Shown: one piece after another, positions 58,764 to 64,000 of the stretch
Layout of the letters: every line of letters starts with the position of its first letter
Position numbering within the stretch: the stretch's first letter is position 1
From: an uncultured bacterium
Lineage (GTDB): Bacteria; Cyanobacteriota; Vampirovibrionia; Gastranaerophilales; Gastranaerophilaceae
Length of the DNA stretch: 64,000 nucleotides
Direction: 5' to 3'
Assembly: GCA_947073645.1 (NCBI GenBank)
Contig: CAMTMK010000001.1
Span: 1-64,000, forward strand
Made by a program: the position numbers and the translations under genes
Notes under the pieces: model-generated
What the model was told of the DNA's origin: nothing
Seen by the model: only the letters and a program-made list of their open reading frames with translations
Database searches by the model: none

Positions 58764-59855
58764 ATGAAGAGAAAAATAAGCATTATAGGTTCAACCGGTT
58801 CTATCGGAACTCAGGCGTTGGAAGTTATTGAAAAATTACAAGACAAATTCGAAATTATCGCACTTGCAGGCGGTCACAACAAGGAACTTCTTGCAAAACA
58901 GGCTGAAAAATTCAAACCAAAATACACTTGTCTTGGCGAAGAAGGTTTGGAAAAAATTTGTTCCGATAAAGAAAACGATATTATTCTTGTTGCTTGTTCG
59001 GGCAAAATCGGCTTAAAACCGACGTTTACGGCAATCAGAAACGGTATCGATATTGCACTTGCCAACAAAGAAACTCTTGTAATGGCGGGTGATATTGTTA
59101 TGGCTGAGGCTAAAAAATACGGTGTGCAAATCATTCCAGTTGACAGCGAACACTGCGCAATTCACCAGTGCATAAAAGATATCAATCAGGTTGAAAAGCT
59201 TATTATCACAGCATCAGGCGGTCCATTCCTTAAAAAATCCATTGAAGATATGAAAAATGCAACTGTAGAACAAGCTCTTGCACATCCGAGATGGAATATG
59301 GGTAAAAAAATTACCGTTGACAGCGCAACTTTGATGAACAAAGGTTTGGAAATCATTGAAGCACATCATCTTTTCGGGTTTGATTATGACAAAATTGATG
59401 TTGTTATTCATCCTCAAAGCATTGTGCACTCTGCAATTGAGTATAAGGATGGAAGCGTAATCGCACAAATCGGCTTGCCGAGTATGCATATTCCAATTCA
59501 GTACGCAATCACTTACCCTGAAAGATTTGAGGGCATAAAGTCAAAAAGTTTCAGTTTTTCAGAAATTGCAAGGTTAGATTTTGAAAAACCTGATTTTGAA
59601 AAATTCCCTACATTGAAACTAGCTTATGATATGGGAAAACTCGGCGGAACGGCAACTGTTTGTCTTAATGCCGCAAATGAAGAAGCTGTATTTGCATTTT
59701 TAGACGGCAAAATCAAACTTTATGATATTTACAAAATCACCAAAAAAATGTGTGATGAACATAAAGTAATTCAAAACCCTACAATCGATGAGATTTTTGC
59801 AGTCGACAAAGAAGTTCGCCAACTTACAAAATGTCTAGTGGGTCAACATCAATAA
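58764..59855 (+). CDS. dxr: 1-deoxy-D-xylulose 5-phosphate reductoisomerase
   Basis: 363 residues from the ATG at 58764, which gives the family start MKRKISIIGSTGSIGTQALE with the NADPH loop. PVDSEHCAIHQ holds the metal-binding D and E; SGGPF, HPRWNMGKKITVDSATLMNK and HPQSIVHSAIEY follow. It commits DXP to isoprenoid synthesis by the MEP route. Slightly short at the C-terminus versus typical ~385 residues. Predicted leaderless mRNA. Its 3' end overlaps priA (opposite strand) by 32 bases. Confidence 0.96.
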   Translation: MKRKISIIGSTGSIGTQALEVIEKLQDKFEIIALAGGHNKELLAKQAEKFKPKYTCLGEEGLEKICSDKENDIILVACSGKIGLKPTFTAIRNGIDIALANKETLVMAGDIVMAEAKKYGVQIIPVDSEHCAIHQCIKDINQVEKLIITASGGPFLKKSIEDMKNATVEQALAHPRWNMGKKITVDSATLMNKGLEIIEAHHLFGFDYDKIDVVIHPQSIVHSAIEYKDGSVIAQIGLPSMHIPIQYAITYPERFEGIKSKSFSFSEIARLDFEKPDFEKFPTLKLAYDMGKLGGTATVCLNAANEEAVFAFLDGKIKLYDIYKITKKMCDEHKVIQNPTIDEIFAVDKEVRQLTKCLVGQHQ

Positions 59856-62016
59856 CCATTTTAATATCTTTTGGCAAAGTGATTTTATTCAAGAAACTTG
59901 ATATAAAGTCATGACCTTTCTGTCCAAGTTTATTTTTGATTAATATTTGAAAGCGATATTGACTGTTAATACGCTCAATCACACATGGTGTCGGACCGAG
60001 AACTTCCAAACGTTCTGATATCCCGAATTTTTCAATCATCATACAAAGGCGCAGTGCAATTTCCTGTGCAGATTTTTCGGCACGAAAATTATTTTGCGAA
60101 CTCAAAACCAATCGTGCAATTTGGCTAAAAGGCGGATAATCAAATTCTTCACGCGCCACAATTTCTGTATCATAAAACTCATTATAATTTTGCTCTTTTG
60201 CACTCGCAAGCGCATAAAAGTCAGGGTTGTAAGTTTGGAATAAAACTTTTCCCGAAAACTCACCGCGTCCTGCACGCCCCGCAACCTGTGTCAAAAGCTG
60301 AAAACCACGTTCCGATGCTCTAAAATCGGGAAGATTAAAACTTGCATCCGCAGAAATTACACCAACAAGCGTAACGTTGGGATTATCCAAACCCTTTGCA
60401 ATCATTTGCGTTCCGACCAAAATATCGATTTCTTTGCGTTGAAAACGCTCCAAAAGTCTTATGTGTTCACCTTTTCTTGTTAAAATATCACTATCGATAC
60501 GCTCAATTACGTTATCAGGGAAAATATCTTTTATGTACTGCTCAATTTTTTGCGTTCCCGTACCGCTGTTTTTCAACGCATCCGAACCGCATTCGGGGCA
60601 AAATTCGGGAAAATATTGCGCATGATTGCAATAATGACACTTTAACATTTGGTCTTTTGCGTGCCAAATCATTGGAATTGCGCAATTAGGACATTCCACA
60701 ACATGCCCGCATGCCTGACATTGAGTGAAAGTCGAAAATCCGCGGCGGTTAATCAGCAAAATCACCTGCTGACCTTTTTCAAGCGTTTCTTTAATCTCAT
60801 TCTGCATTGGAATAGAAATTACATTTTTGTATGCAGCACGACCGTATTCCTGCATATTTATGACAGAAACCGGCGGAACTTTAGCATTATTGTATCGGTT
60901 TTTAAGTTCAAAGAGATTACCTTCGTTTACAGCTCTGTAATATGATGAAATATCAGGAGTTGCAGAACCCAATAATAACGGGCATTTGTGAAACTCTGAA
61001 AGTTTTCTTGCAACTGTTTTTGCATCATAGCGAGGGGCAGGAGTTGTCTGTTTGTACGCACTTTCGTGCTCCTCATCGATTATTATTAAGCCAATATTTT
61101 GCAAAGGGGCAAAAACGGCAGAACGTGCACCCGCAAGGATTTTAATCTCGTTTTTATACAGTTTTTGCCAAACATCATAACGCTCACCGTCAGAAATACT
61201 ACTGTGCCAAATTGCAACATCTTCCGTTCCGAATTTTCTTGCCAAACGCTTGGTTAATTGTGATGCTAGAGCAATTTCAGGCGCGAGGAAAAGAACATTT
61301 TTTCCTGCCTTAATCGTGTCGTCAATAAGCTTAAAATAAACCTCTGTTTTTCCTGATGCAGTAACCCCGTGGAGCAAAATCTGCCCTTCTTTTTTCTTAG
61401 CTATGCCTTCATAAACTTTTTTCTGCTCACCCGAAAGCTCAAACAAAGGTTCACGCTGTGTAATTTGTAAAATATCCAAAGGATTTCTGTACAATTCTTC
61501 TTGGGAAAGTTTTACGCACCCCATTGCCTCAAGTTTTTTTATCGTAGCTCGGGTGGTTTTTGCATATTTTTCAAACAAAATTAAAGGCATTTTACCTGAT
61601 TTTTCAAGAAGCTGTAAAACTTCCATCTGACGCTTTGTCGCCCCCTCGCAGGATACAAATTCAATAAGCTGTTCTGTTTTTGAGGCTTTTTCTATTAGTT
61701 TTAAAGGGATTGCAGCATTCAAAACCGTTACCAAATCGCAACAGTAATAATTTGCAACCCATTCCAAAAGTTTGAGATAATCGATTGAAAAAAGCGGGGT
61801 TTCATCAAGGATTTTATTGATTTTTTTAACCTTAAAATTCCCCGGCAAATAATCCGAAAACCCCACACAAAAAGCATTAACAAGCCCTTGTCGTCCAAAT
61901 GGCACAAGAATTGCCTGTCCGATTTGGATTTTTTCTTTCATTTCGTCAGGGATAAGATAACTGAATGTCTTAACCCCCAAACCTTTGATATTAACAAGAG
62001 CAAGAGCGTATTTCAT
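59824..62016 (-). CDS. priA: Primosomal protein N' (replication restart helicase PriA)
   Basis: 730 residues. N-terminal DNA 3'-end-binding domain, then a superfamily-2 helicase: HGVTASGKTEVY (Walker A), IDEEHE (Walker B), GSATPD, and the eight-cysteine zinc region from CQACGHVVECPNC to CPECGSDAL (~435-480). The C-terminal helicase lobe has TQMIAKGLDNPNVTLVGV and QVAGRAGRGE. It reloads the replisome at stalled forks. Shares one base with the stop of the upstream PC4-like gene (TAATG, GAGGAG site). Confidence 0.96.
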   Translation of the reverse strand: MKYALALVNIKGLGVKTFSYLIPDEMKEKIQIGQAILVPFGRQGLVNAFCVGFSDYLPGNFKVKKINKILDETPLFSIDYLKLLEWVANYYCCDLVTVLNAAIPLKLIEKASKTEQLIEFVSCEGATKRQMEVLQLLEKSGKMPLILFEKYAKTTRATIKKLEAMGCVKLSQEELYRNPLDILQITQREPLFELSGEQKKVYEGIAKKKEGQILLHGVTASGKTEVYFKLIDDTIKAGKNVLFLAPEIALASQLTKRLARKFGTEDVAIWHSSISDGERYDVWQKLYKNEIKILAGARSAVFAPLQNIGLIIIDEEHESAYKQTTPAPRYDAKTVARKLSEFHKCPLLLGSATPDISSYYRAVNEGNLFELKNRYNNAKVPPVSVINMQEYGRAAYKNVISIPMQNEIKETLEKGQQVILLINRRGFSTFTQCQACGHVVECPNCAIPMIWHAKDQMLKCHYCNHAQYFPEFCPECGSDALKNSGTGTQKIEQYIKDIFPDNVIERIDSDILTRKGEHIRLLERFQRKEIDILVGTQMIAKGLDNPNVTLVGVISADASFNLPDFRASERGFQLLTQVAGRAGRGEFSGKVLFQTYNPDFYALASAKEQNYNEFYDTEIVAREEFDYPPFSQIARLVLSSQNNFRAEKSAQEIALRLCMMIEKFGISERLEVLGPTPCVIERINSQYRFQILIKNKLGQKGHDFISSFLNKITLPKDIKMVIDVDPLDIL

Positions 62017-62249
62017 TACTCCTCAGCCATAAATTCTTGACGAGCAGCTTGAATAGCTTCTTCCAACAAATCCAATTGATCAGGTGCAAAAGTAACGCCT
62101 TTTTTAGTAGGAAGCCAAGTTGCGCCTTCATCTGTTGTATAGAATATTCTCATATTCAAATAACTTCTGCCTTTGTATTCACTAACAGAAATCTGTAATT
62201 GTTCTGTGTCGCTTCTTTCAATAGTAGCCAAAATTTTTGCATCTGCCAT
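62016..62249 (-). CDS. PC4/Sub1-like transcriptional coactivator-type protein (77 aa)
   Basis: 77 residues. ISVSEYKGRSYLNMRIFYTT, DEGATWLPTKKGVTFAPDQL and the final helix LDLLEEAIQAARQ match the bacterial PC4 (p15) single-strand-binding fold, with the KG and W positions conserved. Such proteins bind single-stranded DNA or RNA and modulate transcription. AAGGAGAG lies before the ATG. It overlaps priA by one base; co-expression with a fork-restart helicase fits a single-strand-DNA role. Confidence 0.85.
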   Translation of the reverse strand: MADAKILATIERSDTEQLQISVSEYKGRSYLNMRIFYTTDEGATWLPTKKGVTFAPDQLDLLEEAIQAARQEFMAEE

Positions 62250-62314
62250 AATCTTCTCTCCTTATAAAATTTACTTTTTTATGGTATCATAAAAATAATA
62301 AGGAGAGAAAAATT

Positions 62315-63064
62315 ATGATTAAAATAGCAGTATGCGGAGCGTTAGGAAAAATGGGGCAAGAAGTTTGTCAGGCGGTTACAGATTGTCCTGAAACAGAACT
62401 TATTGCAAAAATTGATATAGCATCAGACCATATGTATCACACAATTGAAGAAGCTCACAGGGTTGAAGATATTGATGTATTAATTGATTTTACACAACCT
62501 AAATCAATTTATGAAAACGCATTGTACTGCTTAAATAACGGAATAAAAATCGTAATCGGCACAACAGGCTTGACCGATGAGCAGATTGCAGAATTAAAAA
62601 GACTTTCTGAAGAAAACAATACAGGATGTTTAATCGCTCCAAACTTTTCTACAGGTGCGGTTTTAATGATGATGTTTGCACAGCAGGCAGCAAAATATTT
62701 TGATAATGCCGAAATCATTGAACTTCACCACAACCAAAAGAAAGATGCACCGTCAGGTACTGCGATTAAAACAGCATTGATGATGTCTGAGGCAAAAGAA
62801 ACATTCAAAAAAGGCAACTGCGCGGAAACAGAAACAATTAAAGGTTCACGCGGCGGAACATCATACTCTGATATCCAAATCCATTCTGTCAGAATGCCGG
62901 GTTACATTGCATCGCAGGAAGTAATTTTCGGTTCATCAGGTCAAATTTTCAAAATCAGACACGATTCAATGGACAGAAAATGTTATATGGACGGCATTTT
63001 ACTTGCTGTAAAACACGTTGCTGAAAAAAATGATTTTACTTACGGATTAGAGAATATTTTATAG
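62315..63064 (+). CDS. dapB: 4-hydroxy-tetrahydrodipicolinate reductase
   Basis: 249 residues. NAD(P)-binding GALGKMGQEV at 8-17, DFTQPKS, GTTGLTDEQ, APNFSTGAVLMM and the catalytic region ELHHNQKKDAPSGTA. It acts in lysine and diaminopimelate synthesis, needed for peptidoglycan. AAGGAGAG ribosome site. asd follows 9 bases later, so the two pathway genes form an operon. Confidence 0.97.
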   Translation: MIKIAVCGALGKMGQEVCQAVTDCPETELIAKIDIASDHMYHTIEEAHRVEDIDVLIDFTQPKSIYENALYCLNNGIKIVIGTTGLTDEQIAELKRLSEENNTGCLIAPNFSTGAVLMMMFAQQAAKYFDNAEIIELHHNQKKDAPSGTAIKTALMMSEAKETFKKGNCAETETIKGSRGGTSYSDIQIHSVRMPGYIASQEVIFGSSGQIFKIRHDSMDRKCYMDGILLAVKHVAEKNDFTYGLENIL

Positions 63065-63073
63065 GGAGAAAAA

Positions 63074-64000
63074 ATGAGCAGAAAACCAAACATTGCAATA
63101 TTAGGCGCGACAGGCGTTGTAGGAAGAGAGATTACTAAAATCGTTGACGAATTAAAAATCGATTTCAACGAAATCAAATTTTTATCAAGCCCAAAGTCAG
63201 CAGGTACAAAACTTGAATTTCAAGGCAAAACCTACACGGTTGAAGAAGCAAAACCTGAAAGCTTTGACGGCGTAAATATTGTACTCGCTTCTGCAGGCGG
63301 TTCAACTTCTCAAAAATTCGCTCCAGAAATCGTAAAAAGAGGAGGAGTTTTAATCGACAATTCATCTGCATTCAGAATGGAAAAAGATGTTCCGCTCGTT
63401 ATCGCTTATGTTAATGATGAAGATTTAAAAAAGCACAAAGGGATTATCGCAAACCCGAACTGCTCAACTTCACAATTGATGCTTGTATTAAAACCTTTAC
63501 ACGAAAAAGCAAAAATCAAAAGACTTATCGTATCAACTTATCAAGCAGTATCAGGCGCAGGCTTAGCAGCAATCAACGAACTTCGTGACGATACAAAAGC
63601 AAACCTTGCAGGCGAAACTTTTGAAAATAAATGTTTCAAAAAACCGATTTCATTCAACGTAATCCCGCAAATAGACGTATTCTGCGAAAACGGTTATACA
63701 AAAGAAGAAATGAAAGTTGTTAAGGAAACTAAAAAAATTCTTCACCTTGATAAGGAAACTCCGATTTCCTGCACAGCAGCACGCGTTCCGGTATTCAACG
63801 GACACTCGGAAGCAGTTGATATCGAATTTGAAGAAGAAATTTCACCTGATGAAGTTCGCGAAATTTTGAAAAACTCATTCGGATTAGAAGTTATTGACAA
63901 CCCTGAAAACTTTGAATACCCGACAACACGTGACGCGTCAGGCGTAGACCCTGTATTTGTCGGTCGTATTCGCAAAAACCTTGCGTTCAAAAACGGTATT
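63074..64000 (+). CDS. asd: Aspartate-semialdehyde dehydrogenase, partial (C-terminus beyond right edge)
   Basis: 309 codons present, with about 30 residues missing at the end. NADP loop GATGVVGRE at 11-19, NSSAFRM substrate loop at 96-102, the catalytic cysteine C130 in NPNCST, QAVSGAG, and the active-site region RVPVFNGHSE. It reduces aspartyl phosphate to the semialdehyde, the branch-point to lysine/DAP, threonine and methionine. GGGAG precedes the ATG. Co-transcribed with dapB. Confidence 0.96.
   Translation, partial: MSRKPNIAILGATGVVGREITKIVDELKIDFNEIKFLSSPKSAGTKLEFQGKTYTVEEAKPESFDGVNIVLASAGGSTSQKFAPEIVKRGGVLIDNSSAFRMEKDVPLVIAYVNDEDLKKHKGIIANPNCSTSQLMLVLKPLHEKAKIKRLIVSTYQAVSGAGLAAINELRDDTKANLAGETFENKCFKKPISFNVIPQIDVFCENGYTKEEMKVVKETKKILHLDKETPISCTAARVPVFNGHSEAVDIEFEEEISPDEVREILKNSFGLEVIDNPENFEYPTTRDASGVDPVFVGRIRKNLAFKNGI

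Overview
The window is a 64 kb piece of an AT-rich chromosome from a Gram-negative-type, anaerobic, fermentative bacterium. The best guess is a gut member of the Melainabacteria/Gastranaerophilales lineage (non-photosynthetic relatives of Cyanobacteria). This rests on gene content: a family of prepilin-like proteins with the FTLAEVLITLG helix, two [FeFe] hydrogenases plus HydF, reverse rubrerythrin, LptF/G-type permease, dTDP-rhamnose genes and GatA. It is an inference, not a database result. No rRNA, tRNA, CRISPR array or insertion-sequence transposase was seen.

Layout. 1-7000: a TPR-like secreted protein (cut by the left edge), an HD-GYP protein, a glycosyltransferase, an M48 peptidase and its dead paralogue, a zinc-ribbon protein, a phosphohexomutase and AcpS. 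7100-8240: an orphan phage tail-fibre/chaperone pair. 8300-13500: tyrS, cysE, a zinc alcohol dehydrogenase-like gene, a prepilin gene and an LptF/G permease. 14100-15150: an islet with a 24-residue hydrophobic peptide whose ribosome-binding site is folded away, an AbrB-type protein, an XRE repressor and a small unknown gene. 15190-23050: gatA, lineage-specific unknowns, dnaK, a YkgJ-like protein and rubrerythrin. 23090-34300: an acyl-CoA ligase, miaB, a second prepilin gene and a leftward operon rfbC-rfbB-rfbD-rfbA-glyA-wecA. 34379-38770: gyrA followed by a recombination-scarred region with a HepT-MntA toxin-antitoxin pair, a relic of a second gyrA 3' end and duplicated promoter elements. 38770-50340: TPR proteins, a third prepilin gene, mnmE, a frameshifted phosphoribosyltransferase-like gene, hydF and rpsO. 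50431-57930: purB and a hydrogenase sensing/catalysis region. 57950-64000: a fourth prepilin gene, dxr, priA, a PC4-like gene, dapB and asd (cut by the right edge).

How genes work together. The rfb operon plus wecA makes and uses sugars for a surface polysaccharide, and the LptF/G permease suggests lipopolysaccharide export. The 51806-55368 cluster joins two thioredoxin-like [2Fe-2S] proteins, a PAS-containing group-C-like [FeFe] hydrogenase lacking the proton-transfer cysteine, and a SpoIIE-type phosphatase. This looks like a hydrogen-sensing signalling unit beside the catalytic hydrogenase at 56455, with HydF available for H-cluster assembly.

Most notable signals. (1) Three of the four prepilin genes carry a run of ten G or C between the ribosome-binding site and the prepilin helix. 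One is in frame and two are out of frame, as expected for phase variation. (2) At least eight genes lack a Shine-Dalgarno sequence and have a -10 box exactly 6-7 bases before the ATG, which predicts leaderless mRNAs. (3) The gyrA 3' end is duplicated around a HepT-MntA cassette, with a repeated promoter containing 3 or 4 copies of AGCAT. (4) The micro-peptide islet resembles a type I toxin architecture.
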